Shown here: in pieces, positions 10,201 to 17,072 of the stretch | Position numbering within the stretch: position 1 is the first letter of the stretch | Layout of the letters: every line of letters starts with the position of its first letter | NCBI GenBank assembly: GCA_938048445.1 | Contig: CALIVE010000036.1 | Span: forward strand, 1-20,352 | Direction: 5' to 3' | Length of the DNA stretch: 20,352 nucleotides | Origin: Minisyncoccota bacterium | GTDB lineage: Bacteria; Patescibacteriota; Minisyncoccia; UBA6257; HR35 | Translations under genes and position numbers: made by a program | The notes under the pieces: generated by a model | Told to the model about the DNA's origin: nothing | What the model saw: only the letters and a program-made list of their open reading frames with translations | The model's database searches: none

Positions 10201-10794
10201 TGGAAAGTTATAATTAGGGGACCAAGAAGGAAAAAATTCACAATTCATATCACTCGTTCATTGAATTTGTTAGTGAAAAAGGGCGATAGAATTGCTAAAG
10301 GTGATCCATTAAATGAAGGAGTAAAAGATCCTAAATTGGTTTATATTCATCAAGGTAAAATCCCTGCCTTCAAATATATTCTTAATGAATTTAAAAAAGT
10401 TTACAATTTCCAAGGCGCTGAAGTACATGATAAACATGTCGAAATTGTAATTAGAAAAATGTTCTCCAGAGTAAAGGTTAAAGAAATTGGTGATTCGCCC
10501 TTTGTTTATAATGATATTGTTGAAAAATCAATTTTCTTGAAGGTTAATCAGCAATTGAAAGCTGAAAACAAAAAACCAGCTAAGGGTATTTTATTACTTC
10601 TTGGAATTACCAGAGTAGCTTTAACTTCAGAAAGCTTCTTATCTGCTGCTTCGTTTCAGGAAACTGCAAGGGTATTGGTAAGAAGTGCTTTAGAAGGCAA
10701 AGAAGATAGATTAAAGGGCTTGAAAGAAAATATAATTATTGGAAGAAAGCCCTATATTGGTGCTAATTTTAAACAAGAAATTTTTAAATTATGA
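7252..10794 (+). CDS. rpoC: DNA-directed RNA polymerase subunit beta'
   Basis: Catalytic beta' subunit, 1180 residues (E. coli 1407); the SI3 insertion is absent. The first zinc site is C59, C61, C74 and C77. The catalytic NADFDGDQM loop is at 487-495, with D489, D491 and D493 as the Mg-binding aspartates. The SGARGSYAQL segment (G730 onward) and the FHVGG trigger-loop region are present. The second zinc site is C815, C887, C894 and C897, almost the same numbering as E. coli (814, 888, 895, 898). The C-terminus keeps the SAASFQETARVL element that contacts omega, but its end reads IIGRKPYIGANF instead of the usual IGRLIPAGTG-like sequence. It starts on the ATG overlapping the rpoB stop and ends with TGA. 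The next gene is tuf, not rpsL. Confidence 0.99.
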   Translation: MKPFDIKSIKIKLASPEEILNWSFGEVTKPETINYRTGKPDREGLFSEVIFGPIKNFECSCGKYKGYQYAGHKCDRCGVLVTRSSVRRERMGHIMLAAPVMHIWFLKVYPYPVSLLLGIPNTQLEKVIYYSAYIIVQVDEEKKKKLLESIEKEYKEKIKTSEDKELKDQIKETYKKIKEELDSIKVKRVLSDVEYFTLSRKYPGIFEVDMGAEPIRKFLSEIDLNKEYKKALEEFKKAKGAEKRKVSLKLKFLKSFIENNLRPEWMILTVLPVIPPDLRPIVQLEGGKLVASDLNDLYRRVINRNNRLKRLYEIKAPEIIIRNEKRMLQEAVDVLLDNTLRKEKLVVGQRKVMKSLADMLRGKQGRFRQNLLGKRVDYSGRAVIVIGPELKIDECGLPKKMALEIFKPFIIHELIKKGIALTIKQANYIIESEDPEAVEILSQIIKDKYVLLNRAPTLHRLGIQAFKPLLVEGLALRIPALVCTAYNADFDGDQMAVFLPISEEAQQEAKERMLASKNHLKPGTGEVITTPTKDIILGCYYLTQIIPGRKGEGRKVYDIKEAKLLFEYGEIDLQAEIIIKKYKNEENVKTSIGRLIFNEVFPSDYPFINQVITKKTLAKILADIYHKYGASKTSYILDKIKDLGFEYATLSGISWSLSDLEVPKEKEKVIKEATEKEIKIKETYKMGLLSEEEKKMLITDIWLATAQEINDLIKQTLKEDNNPRRMIDSGARGSYAQLGQMCGMKGLVANPKGETIDLPIKNSYYEGLSSLEYFISTHGARKGASDTALKTAKAGYLTRRMIDAVHDVIVTELDCGDEEGIIITKKEAEETYDSFADKIYSRVILETLQDKNGNIIINKGEYITREIAKKIEDAGIEKVRVRSPFTCKAIEGVCSKCYGFDLAYDQPVKLGEAVGIIAAQSIGEPGTQLTMRTFHVGGIAGAADITQGVPRAEELLEVRTPKNLSILSPVNGIVENIEETPKYWKVIIRGPRRKKFTIHITRSLNLLVKKGDRIAKGDPLNEGVKDPKLVYIHQGKIPAFKYILNEFKKVYNFQGAEVHDKHVEIVIRKMFSRVKVKEIGDSPFVYNDIVEKSIFLKVNQQLKAENKKPAKGILLLLGITRVALTSESFLSAASFQETARVLVRSALEGKEDRLKGLKENIIIGRKPYIGANFKQEIFKL

Positions 10795-10804
10795 TGAAAA
10801 ATTA

Positions 10805-10833
10805 TTGACTTTATGATTTTTATTTATTAAAAT
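10805..10833 (+). promoter_or_regulatory. Probable sigma70-type promoter for tuf and the ribosomal protein cluster
   Basis: TTGACT (10805-10810) and TAAAAT (10828-10833) each match consensus at 5/6 with a 17-bp spacer. They lie in the 86-bp gap between rpoC and tuf. The start of transcription would be near 10840, giving a leader of about 40 nt without a Shine-Dalgarno. No terminator is visible after rpoC, so read-through may also occur. Confidence 0.65.
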
Positions 10834-10880
10834 TATTTAAGTATTTAAGGTCGTGATTTTTAATTATTTTTAAAATTAAA

Positions 10881-12077
10881 ATGCCAGCAAAATTTGAAAG
10901 AGTAAAACCTCACATTAATGTAGGAACAATTGGACATATTGACCACGGAAAAACTACTTTAACAGCTGCAATTCAGCATGTTTTAAAATTGAAAGGATTG
11001 TTAGAAAAAGCAGAAACAGTAGAAGAAATTGATAATGCTCCTGAAGAAAAAGCAAGAGGAATTACTATTAATATCCATCATTCAGAATATGAAACTGAAA
11101 ATCGGCATTATGCCCATATAGATTGTCCAGGGCATGCTGACTATATTAAAAATATGATTATCGGCGCTGCTCAAATGGATGGTGCTATTTTAGTTGTTGC
11201 TGCTAATGATGGAGTTATGGCACAAACCAGGGAACATATTCTTTTAGCAAGGCAAGTTAATGTACCCTCAATTGTAGTTTTTATCAATAAAGTTGATATG
11301 GTTCCTGATAAAGAATTGATAGATTTAATAGAGGAAGATGTAAGAAATGAGCTTAAAAAATATGGTTTCCCTGGTGATGAAATCCCAGTTATTAAGGGTT
11401 CAGCTTTAAAAGCTTTAGAAGCTAAAAGTTTAGATGATGAATGGGTAAAACCAATTTTAGAGTTACTGGATGCACTTGATAAATATATTCCTGAACCAGT
11501 TCGAGAAGTCGATAAGCCTTTCTTAATGCCAATTGAGGATGTTTTTTCAATCTCTGGCCGAGGAACAGTGGTTACAGGTAGAGTCGAAAGAGGAATTTTA
11601 AAATTGAACGAAGAAGTAGAAGTAGTTGGTTTAAGAGATAAACCTTTAAAAACAGTTGTTACTGGAATTGAAATGTTCCATAAACAGCTTGATGAAGCAC
11701 ATCCGGGTGATAATGTTGGTTTACTTTTAAGAGGAGTTGCTAAGGAAGAAGTTGAAAGAGGTATGGTTGTTGCTAAACCAGGAACAATTACTCCTCATAC
11801 CGAATTTGAAGCTGAAGTTTATGTCTTAACACCTGAAGAAGGTGGAAGGCATACTCCATTCCATACAGGATACAAACCACAATTTTACTTTAGAACTACA
11901 GATGTAACTGGTGAAATCTTTTTACCTGAAGGAATTGAAGCAGTTATGCCTGGTGATAACGCTAATTTTAGGGTAAAGCTTATTTATCCCATTGCTTTGG
12001 AAGAGGGGCTAAGATTTGCTATTAGAGAAGGTGGAAGAACTGTTGGAGCAGGAGTTGTAACAAAAATTTTGAAATAG
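10881..12077 (+). CDS. tuf: Translation elongation factor Tu
   Basis: EF-Tu (398 residues, E. coli 394), the GTPase that delivers aminoacyl-tRNA to the ribosomal A site. The G1 loop is GHIDHGKT (18-25), with Ile20 where most EF-Tu have Val. G2 is RGIT (T62), G3 is DCPGH (81-85, with the catalytic H85), G4 is NKVD (136-139) and G5 is a GSAL element. Domain 2 ([12 protein letters not shown]) and domain 3 (the C-terminal [10 protein letters not shown]) are complete. It directly follows rpoC; the rpsL, rpsG and fusA genes that normally sit between them are absent here. The start is preceded by ATTAAAATG with no Shine-Dalgarno. It leads a co-directional run to rpsJ (23-nt gap). Confidence 0.99.
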   Translation: MPAKFERVKPHINVGTIGHIDHGKTTLTAAIQHVLKLKGLLEKAETVEEIDNAPEEKARGITINIHHSEYETENRHYAHIDCPGHADYIKNMIIGAAQMDGAILVVAANDGVMAQTREHILLARQVNVPSIVVFINKVDMVPDKELIDLIEEDVRNELKKYGFPGDEIPVIKGSALKALEAKSLDDEWVKPILELLDALDKYIPEPVREVDKPFLMPIEDVFSISGRGTVVTGRVERGILKLNEEVEVVGLRDKPLKTVVTGIEMFHKQLDEAHPGDNVGLLLRGVAKEEVERGMVVAKPGTITPHTEFEAEVYVLTPEEGGRHTPFHTGYKPQFYFRTTDVTGEIFLPEGIEAVMPGDNANFRVKLIYPIALEEGLRFAIREGGRTVGAGVVTKILK

Positions 12078-12100
12078 CTCCTTTTTAGAAATTTTTTAAA

Positions 12101-12427
12101 ATGAACTCAAGACAAAAAGTAGAACAAAGATTAAGGATTAGGTTGCTTTCTTACGACCATCGATTGATTGATAAATATGCCAAACAACTTGTTGATTTAC
12201 TTTTAAAAGAAGGAATGCAAATCAGAGGTCCTATACCATTACCAACAGAAAGAAAAATTTATACTGTTAACCGCTCACCTTTTATTTATAAGGATTCAAG
12301 AGAACAGTTTGAATTAAAAGTACATAAAAGATTGATTGATGTTATTAATCCAACGCAAAGAATTATTGAACTTTTTTCTTATCTGGATTTACCTGCTGGT
12401 GTTGAAATAGAGCTTAAAATGATTTAA
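12101..12427 (+). CDS. rpsJ: Small ribosomal subunit protein uS10
   Basis: uS10, 108 residues against 103 in E. coli. The signature YDHRLIDKYAKQLVD and the loop RGPIPLPTERKIYTV are both clear, as is the C-terminal DLPAGVEIEL. It assembles in the 30S head and also contacts NusB in antitermination complexes in bacteria. The first gene of the S10 cluster, it follows tuf by 23 nt, and the start context is TTTAAAATG with no Shine-Dalgarno. The N-terminus has a few extra residues before RLRIRL. Confidence 0.98.
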   Translation: MNSRQKVEQRLRIRLLSYDHRLIDKYAKQLVDLLLKEGMQIRGPIPLPTERKIYTVNRSPFIYKDSREQFELKVHKRLIDVINPTQRIIELFSYLDLPAGVEIELKMI

Positions 12428-12447
12428 CTTTTTTATACTTTTCTAAA

Positions 12448-13086
12448 ATGATTAAATTTATTATTGGTAAAAAATTAGGTATGACTACACTTTTTAAAGA
12501 TAATAAAGCTATTCCTGTAACTTTAATTTCAGTTCTTCCTTGCGTGGTTACTAATATTAAAACAAAAGAAAAGGATGGATATACGGCAATTCAAATTGGT
12601 TGTGGTGAAAAAAAGAAGGTTCCAAAACCTGTTTTAGGTCAAGTACATAATTTAGGTAAATTTAGAATTATCAAAGAATTTAGAATTCCGGATGGTATTT
12701 CCCAATACAAAATCGGAGATCATTTAGATATCTCTATTTTTGAAATTGGTGATAAAGTAAATGTTTCTGGTAAAAGTAAAGGAAAGGGATTTCAAGGTGT
12801 AGTTTCAAGATGGGGTTTTAGAGATGCTCCCCGAACTCATGGACAAACTACCAAATATAGGCATCCAGGCTCTATTGGAGCAACAACCCCACAAAGAGTG
12901 ATTAAAGGGCTTAAAATGGCAGGTAGAGAAGGTAATAAAAGAGTAACTGTTAGAAATTTAGAAATAGTAGAAATTGATAAAGAAAATAATATATTAGCAA
13001 TTAAAGGAACAATTCCTGGCCCAAGAAATTCCTTTGTGGAAATTAGGAGTGCTAATTTAACCAATAGGGGAAAAATTACTAATTAA
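12448..13086 (+). CDS. rplC: Large ribosomal subunit protein uL3
   Basis: uL3, 212 residues (E. coli 209). It opens with GKKLGMTTLF and contains the internal SGKSKGKGFQGVVSRWGF loop that reaches toward the peptidyl-transferase centre. HPGSIGATTPQRVIKGLKMAG follows in two adjoining pieces. In E. coli the equivalent segment contains Gln150, methylated by PrmB; the aligned stretch here is one residue shorter and has no Gln at that place, so this modification is not expected. The C-terminal part has the typical VRNLEIVEID and KGTIPGPRNSFVEI. The start context is CTAAAATG, 20 nt after rpsJ. Confidence 0.98.
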   Translation: MIKFIIGKKLGMTTLFKDNKAIPVTLISVLPCVVTNIKTKEKDGYTAIQIGCGEKKKVPKPVLGQVHNLGKFRIIKEFRIPDGISQYKIGDHLDISIFEIGDKVNVSGKSKGKGFQGVVSRWGFRDAPRTHGQTTKYRHPGSIGATTPQRVIKGLKMAGREGNKRVTVRNLEIVEIDKENNILAIKGTIPGPRNSFVEIRSANLTNRGKITN

Positions 13087-13095
13087 TAAAACAAA

Positions 13096-13743
13096 ATGAA
13101 AGTTCCTATTTATAATCAAGAAGGAAAAATAATTGGAGAATATGAAATTCCTGAAGTATTTGAAAAAATAGGAATTAATCAGGCTCTAATCCATCAAGTG
13201 ATGAGATGGCAAATTTTAAATTCTTATTATCCTTTTGCACATACAAAAACAAGAGGAGAAGTAAGAGGTGGTGGTAGGAAACCTTGGCCCCAAAAACATA
13301 CCGGACGGGCTCGCCATGGTTCAATAAGATCACCTATTTGGAAAGGAGGTGGAGTAACTTTTGGTCCAAGAAAAGAAAAAATTAGAGAAATAAAGATAAA
13401 TAAAAAAATGAGAAGAAAGGCAATACTTATGGTTTTAGCAGAAAAAATAAGGAAAAATTTTATAAGAGTTTTAGAAAATTTAAAACCTTCTGAATATAAA
13501 ACTAAAAATATGCACAAAATTTTAACAAATTTTCTCCAACCTCGGAAAACAAAGAAAAAATTTGAATCTGCTTTAGTTATAATACCTGAAAATGATAAAG
13601 ATTTAATAAAATCTATTAGAAATCTACCTTACGCTGATGCAATTGAAGCAAGAAATTTAAATATTTTATCTTTATTAAATCATAAATATATTTTTTTAGA
13701 GCCGAAAAGCTTAGAAGTAATTATTAAAACATTTTTGAAATAA
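13096..13743 (+). CDS. rplD: Large ribosomal subunit protein uL4
   Basis: uL4, 215 residues (E. coli 201). The extended loop that lines the peptide exit tunnel is visible as [20 protein letters not shown] followed by [20 protein letters not shown]. The globular part ([13 protein letters not shown] and the C-terminal [17 protein letters not shown]) is also normal. In E. coli, L4 represses its own S10 operon; whether that works here cannot be seen, since no matching leader structure was found upstream of rpsJ. The gap after rplC is 9 nt and the start context is ACAAAATG. Confidence 0.97.
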   Translation: MKVPIYNQEGKIIGEYEIPEVFEKIGINQALIHQVMRWQILNSYYPFAHTKTRGEVRGGGRKPWPQKHTGRARHGSIRSPIWKGGGVTFGPRKEKIREIKINKKMRRKAILMVLAEKIRKNFIRVLENLKPSEYKTKNMHKILTNFLQPRKTKKKFESALVIIPENDKDLIKSIRNLPYADAIEARNLNILSLLNHKYIFLEPKSLEVIIKTFLK

Positions 13744-13744
13744 A

Positions 13745-14026
13745 ATGGCTGAGATAATTAAATTAATCCCGATTATTTCAGAAAAAACTCGAGCTTTGGC
13801 TAATTTGCAAAATACTTATGTTTTTAAAGTTTTTCCTCCAAATATTAATAAAACTCAAATTAAGCAGTTTATAGAAGAAAAATTTAAAGTAAAAGTTGTT
13901 AAAGTTAGGACAATTAATTATCAAAAAAGAAAAAGAGGAAGAACAAGGATTATCAATATTAGGCCTAAATTTAAAAAAGCCTATGTAAAATTAGCTCCTA
14001 ATTACTCTATTTCTATTTTTGAATAA
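13745..14026 (+). CDS. rplW: Large ribosomal subunit protein uL23
   Basis: uL23, 93 residues, a typical size. The opening IIKLIPIISEKTRALA matches the family (I-x-x-P-x-x-SEK), followed by NTYVFKVFPPNINKTQIKQF and the RRNA-binding KVVKVRTIN strand. It sits at the exit of the peptide tunnel and docks trigger factor and SRP in bacteria. One nucleotide separates it from rplD, and the start reads AATAAAATG. In the canonical S10 order rplB comes next; here it is replaced by a VirD4-like ATPase gene. Confidence 0.95.
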   Translation: MAEIIKLIPIISEKTRALANLQNTYVFKVFPPNINKTQIKQFIEEKFKVKVVKVRTINYQKRKRGRTRIINIRPKFKKAYVKLAPNYSISIFE

Positions 14027-14048
14027 AATATTTTAAAATTTTGAGGAT

Positions 14049-15545
14049 ATGGAAGTTTTACCAATAGGTAGAGCCTTTTTTAGAGATAGAGAGATAAATT
14101 TTGGACTTAAACTTGAAGACCGCCGAAGACATGTTTATATCTTAGGAAAGACTGGAAGTGGTAAAACAACTTTGATTGAAAATATGATTTTTTATGATGT
14201 TCATACGAATAAGGGTTTAGCCTATTTGGACCCTCACGGTGATAGTGTTTTGAAAATATTAAAATACATTCCTAAATCAAGAATTGATGATGTAATTTAT
14301 TTTGATCCTTCAGATATAGAATACCCTTTTTCTTTTAACCCTTTAGAGAATGTAGCCTATGAATTTAGACATATTGTAGCCTCGAGTATTTTATCTGTTT
14401 TGAAAAAAATATGGGTTGATGCCTGGTCAGCACGAATGGAATACATTTTAATGAATACTTTACTTGCTCTTTTAGAATTCCCAGGCACAACATTTTTAGA
14501 CATTAATCGAATGTTGGGTGATGATAAATTTAGAAATGAGATTGTCCGTCATCTTCGCGATCCTGTTATTAAAGCATTTTGGGAAAAAGAATTTGCAAGA
14601 TATCACACTACTTTCAGGACTGAAGCTATTGCTCCAATTCAAAATAAAGTTGGTCAATTCATCACCAGTCCCTTAATAAGAAATATTATTGGTCAAGAAA
14701 AAAGCTCCTTTGATTTAAGAAAGATTATGGATGAAGGTAAGATATTTTTAGCAAATTTATCAAAAGGTAGATTAGGAGAAGAAAACTCTGCACTTTTAGG
14801 TGGTCTATTAGTTACCAAGTTCCAATTAGCAGCTATGAGTCGAGTTAACATCGAAGAAGAATCTCGAAAAGATTTCTTTCTTTATATTGATGAATTCCAA
14901 AATTTTGCAACAGAATCCTTTGTTAATATTCTTTCTGAAGCAAGAAAATATAGATTAAGTCTTATTTTATCTCACCAATATTTAGATCAGGTGCCTGAAT
15001 CAATCTTAAAAGCTGTTTTTGGTAACGTAGGGAATTTTTTGATTTTTAAAACCGGAAGTGTAGATGCTGAAAGGTTAGAAAAAGAATTTGGTGAGATTAA
15101 AGCTTATGAATTTGTCAATTTACCAAAATATCATATTTATGCAAAAATTTTAGTTGATGGCACACCTATTCAACCATTTCTTGGAGAAACTTTCCCTCCT
15201 AAGCCGTTACCTGAAATAAATTATGCTGAAGAAATTATTAAACTCTCTCGGATTAAATACGCTAAAAACAAAAAAATTGTAGAAAGTAAAATCTTCAGAA
15301 AATATAAAGAAGCTATTTCTGAGGATCAAGAAATGGTTTACTGTAAACAATGTGGAGAGGCTTTTTGGCGAAATAAAGACTCTTTTAAGGAAATTTGCTA
15401 TGAATGCGAAGAAAAAATTCAAGAGGGTATAAATTTATCAGAATTACAATCTAAACAATTATCAATTCCATTTAAAAACCCACATAAAGAAGAAAAACAA
15501 CCAGATATTTTAAGTGATTTATTAAAAAGGCTTAAAGAAGAATGA
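14049..15545 (+). CDS. VirD4/TraG-like P-loop ATPase with C-terminal zinc ribbon
   Basis: A 498-residue P-loop ATPase of the conjugative-coupling / DUF87-like group (VirD4, TraD, TraG, HerA relatives). Walker A is GKTGSGKTT (33-41), Walker B is FFLYIDEFQ with D281 and E282, and a sensor-like LSHQYLDQ follows. A four-cysteine zinc ribbon near the C-terminus (C432, C435, C450, C453) and a charged tail end the protein. Walker A is close to the N-terminus and no membrane segment precedes it, unlike classical VirD4 coupling proteins, so it is probably cytosolic or recruited by a partner. Such proteins pump DNA or drive secretion; related stand-alone genes are frequent in CPR genomes, without known function. 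It lies 22 nt after rplW and overlaps efp by ATGA. GAGG occurs only 2 nt before the ATG, too close for a normal Shine-Dalgarno. Confidence 0.85.
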   Translation: MEVLPIGRAFFRDREINFGLKLEDRRRHVYILGKTGSGKTTLIENMIFYDVHTNKGLAYLDPHGDSVLKILKYIPKSRIDDVIYFDPSDIEYPFSFNPLENVAYEFRHIVASSILSVLKKIWVDAWSARMEYILMNTLLALLEFPGTTFLDINRMLGDDKFRNEIVRHLRDPVIKAFWEKEFARYHTTFRTEAIAPIQNKVGQFITSPLIRNIIGQEKSSFDLRKIMDEGKIFLANLSKGRLGEENSALLGGLLVTKFQLAAMSRVNIEEESRKDFFLYIDEFQNFATESFVNILSEARKYRLSLILSHQYLDQVPESILKAVFGNVGNFLIFKTGSVDAERLEKEFGEIKAYEFVNLPKYHIYAKILVDGTPIQPFLGETFPPKPLPEINYAEEIIKLSRIKYAKNKKIVESKIFRKYKEAISEDQEMVYCKQCGEAFWRNKDSFKEICYECEEKIQEGINLSELQSKQLSIPFKNPHKEEKQPDILSDLLKRLKEE

Positions 15546-16099
15546 AAGCAAAATATTTAAAAGTAGGAGCTTTCATAGAATTAGATAATAATATTTTTCA
15601 AATAATAAAAATAAGTCACACACATCGTGGTCGAGGGAAAGCAGAATTGGAATTCAAATTAAAAAATATTAAAACTGGTTCAGTGATTAGCAAAGTATTT
15701 AATCCGGATGAAGAAATTGAAGAAGCAGATTTAGAAAAAAGAAAAATTAATTTCTTGTATCTTAAAAATGATAAAGCCTATTTCCTTGATGAAAGCAATC
15801 AAAAATATGAACTTTCTACTGAAATCATTGGTGAAAAATATAAATTCCTCAAAAAAGATTTAGATCTTAAAGGAATTTTTTATGAAAGTAAATTGATAGG
15901 TGTTGAATTTCCAATTAAAGCTGTTTATGAAGTTATTTCTGCACCTCCAGGTATTAAAGGAGATTCAGAAAAATCAAATTATAAAATAGTTACTTTAGAT
16001 ACAGGCGCTGAAATCCAAGTGCCTCTTTTCATAAATGTTAAAGATAAAATTATTGTTAATCTTGAAAAACTTGAATATGTTGAAAGAGTCAAAGAATAG
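15542..16099 (+). CDS. efp: Elongation factor P
   Basis: EF-P, 185 residues (E. coli 188). It relieves ribosome stalling at consecutive prolines. All three beta-barrel domains are present: an N-terminal KOW-like domain, an OB domain (RKINFLYLKNDKAYFLDES) and the C-terminal signature with GIKGDSEKSNYKIVTLDTGA and VPLFINVKDKI. The functional loop reads HRGRGKA (28-34) where E. coli has KPGKGQA, so the tip residue is Arg31 instead of the modified Lys34. Pseudomonas-type EF-P also has Arg here and is rhamnosylated by EarP, but no modification gene is in the window. The start overlaps the stop of the ATPase gene (ATGA), so the two are probably translationally coupled. It converges with trpS, one base apart. 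Confidence 0.96.
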   Translation: MKAKYLKVGAFIELDNNIFQIIKISHTHRGRGKAELEFKLKNIKTGSVISKVFNPDEEIEEADLEKRKINFLYLKNDKAYFLDESNQKYELSTEIIGEKYKFLKKDLDLKGIFYESKLIGVEFPIKAVYEVISAPPGIKGDSEKSNYKIVTLDTGAEIQVPLFINVKDKIIVNLEKLEYVERVKE

Positions 16100-16133
16100 T
16101 TTATCTTAAGCCAACTATTTTCAAAATTTTTTT
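16095..16133 (+). terminator. Weak possible terminator at the efp/trpS convergence
   Basis: AATAGTT (16095-16101) pairs with AACTATT (16113-16119) around an 11-nt loop. Downstream are TTTT and, after CAAAA, a T run at 16127-16133. The stem spans the efp stop and lies inside the trpS 3' end. It is AT-rich, so it would be weak; on the minus strand no T tract follows. Confidence 0.3.
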
Positions 16134-17072
16134 GAGATTTTCATTGGCAATTTTATTTGCTTTAATTGCTCCTTTATTTAAAATTCTTTCTATTTGTTTG
16201 TTAGAAATTTTATTCTTTAACCTTCTCGCTTCTTTAAAGAAATTTATGAAAGCTTCATAAAGAGTCAACTTAAATTCATAATACCCTTTCCCCTTAAATT
16301 CATCCTCGATTTCTTTGTACGATTTTTTAGTTAAATGCTTGTAGATTGTCATTAAATTAGAAATTGCAGGTTTTTTGAGGGGATCATATTTAACCTCTTT
16401 TTCTGAATCAGTTACTGCCTTCATAATTTTTTCTTTTATTATCTGCTCCTTTTCGAAAATTTCTAAGCAACCCTCTGGTTCAGATTTTGACATCTTTTTA
16501 TATGGGTTTGTTAAACTCATAATTTTGGCAGTTTCTTGGGGAATATAAATTTCAGGAATTTTAAAAAATTTTTTGAAAGTTTTATTAAATTTTCTTGCTA
16601 ATTCCCTTGTTAATTCAAGATGTTGTTCTTGATCTTTACCAACAGGTACAAGATCAGCATTATATATCAAAATATCGGCAGCCATTAATACAGGATACAT
16701 TAAGATCCCAGTTCCTACCTCATCTTTATATTTTTCTTTCTGCTCTTTATATTCATGCATCCTTCTTAAGTCTCCTTCATTCACTAAGCATCCCAAAATC
16801 CAATAAAGATATAAATGAGCAGGAACATCAGATTGCTTAAAAAGAATAGTTTTATTTGGATTAACCCCTAAGGCAACTAAGGATTTAGCAATATCTAAGG
16901 TTATTTCTTTTAATTCTTTTGGTGAATAGGGAACAGTTTGGGCATGAAGATCAGCAATCATTAACAAAACTTCATATTTATTTTGCATTTCAATAACTTC
17001 CTTTATCATTCCTAAATAATTACCCAGCTGAATCGTTCCACTTGGTTTTATCCCAGTAAGTATTCTTTTCAT
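16101..17072 (-). CDS. trpS: Tryptophan--tRNA ligase
   Basis: Bacterial-type class I TrpRS, 323 residues. The N-terminus has PSGTIQLGNYLG, where QLGN (15-18) is the degenerate HIGH motif usual in this enzyme; ADLHA follows. The conserved core is present as FKQSDVPAH, then GILMYPVLMAADIL, DQEQHLELTRELARKFN, and the KMSKS signature. It charges tRNA-Trp in the cytosol. Its ATG overlaps the tyrS stop as TAATG at 17072, so both synthetases come from one transcript with coupled translation. It ends one base from the efp stop on the other strand. Confidence 0.98.
   Translation of the reverse strand: MKRILTGIKPSGTIQLGNYLGMIKEVIEMQNKYEVLLMIADLHAQTVPYSPKELKEITLDIAKSLVALGVNPNKTILFKQSDVPAHLYLYWILGCLVNEGDLRRMHEYKEQKEKYKDEVGTGILMYPVLMAADILIYNADLVPVGKDQEQHLELTRELARKFNKTFKKFFKIPEIYIPQETAKIMSLTNPYKKMSKSEPEGCLEIFEKEQIIKEKIMKAVTDSEKEVKYDPLKKPAISNLMTIYKHLTKKSYKEIEDEFKGKGYYEFKLTLYEAFINFFKEARRLKNKISNKQIERILNKGAIKANKIANENLKKILKIVGLR

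Noticed and set aside
10795..10880. Terminator or remnant of rpsL/fusA between rpoC and tuf
   Set aside because: The 86 bp hold a promoter-like pair and AT-rich leader only; no hairpin with a T tract and no residual coding similarity were found.
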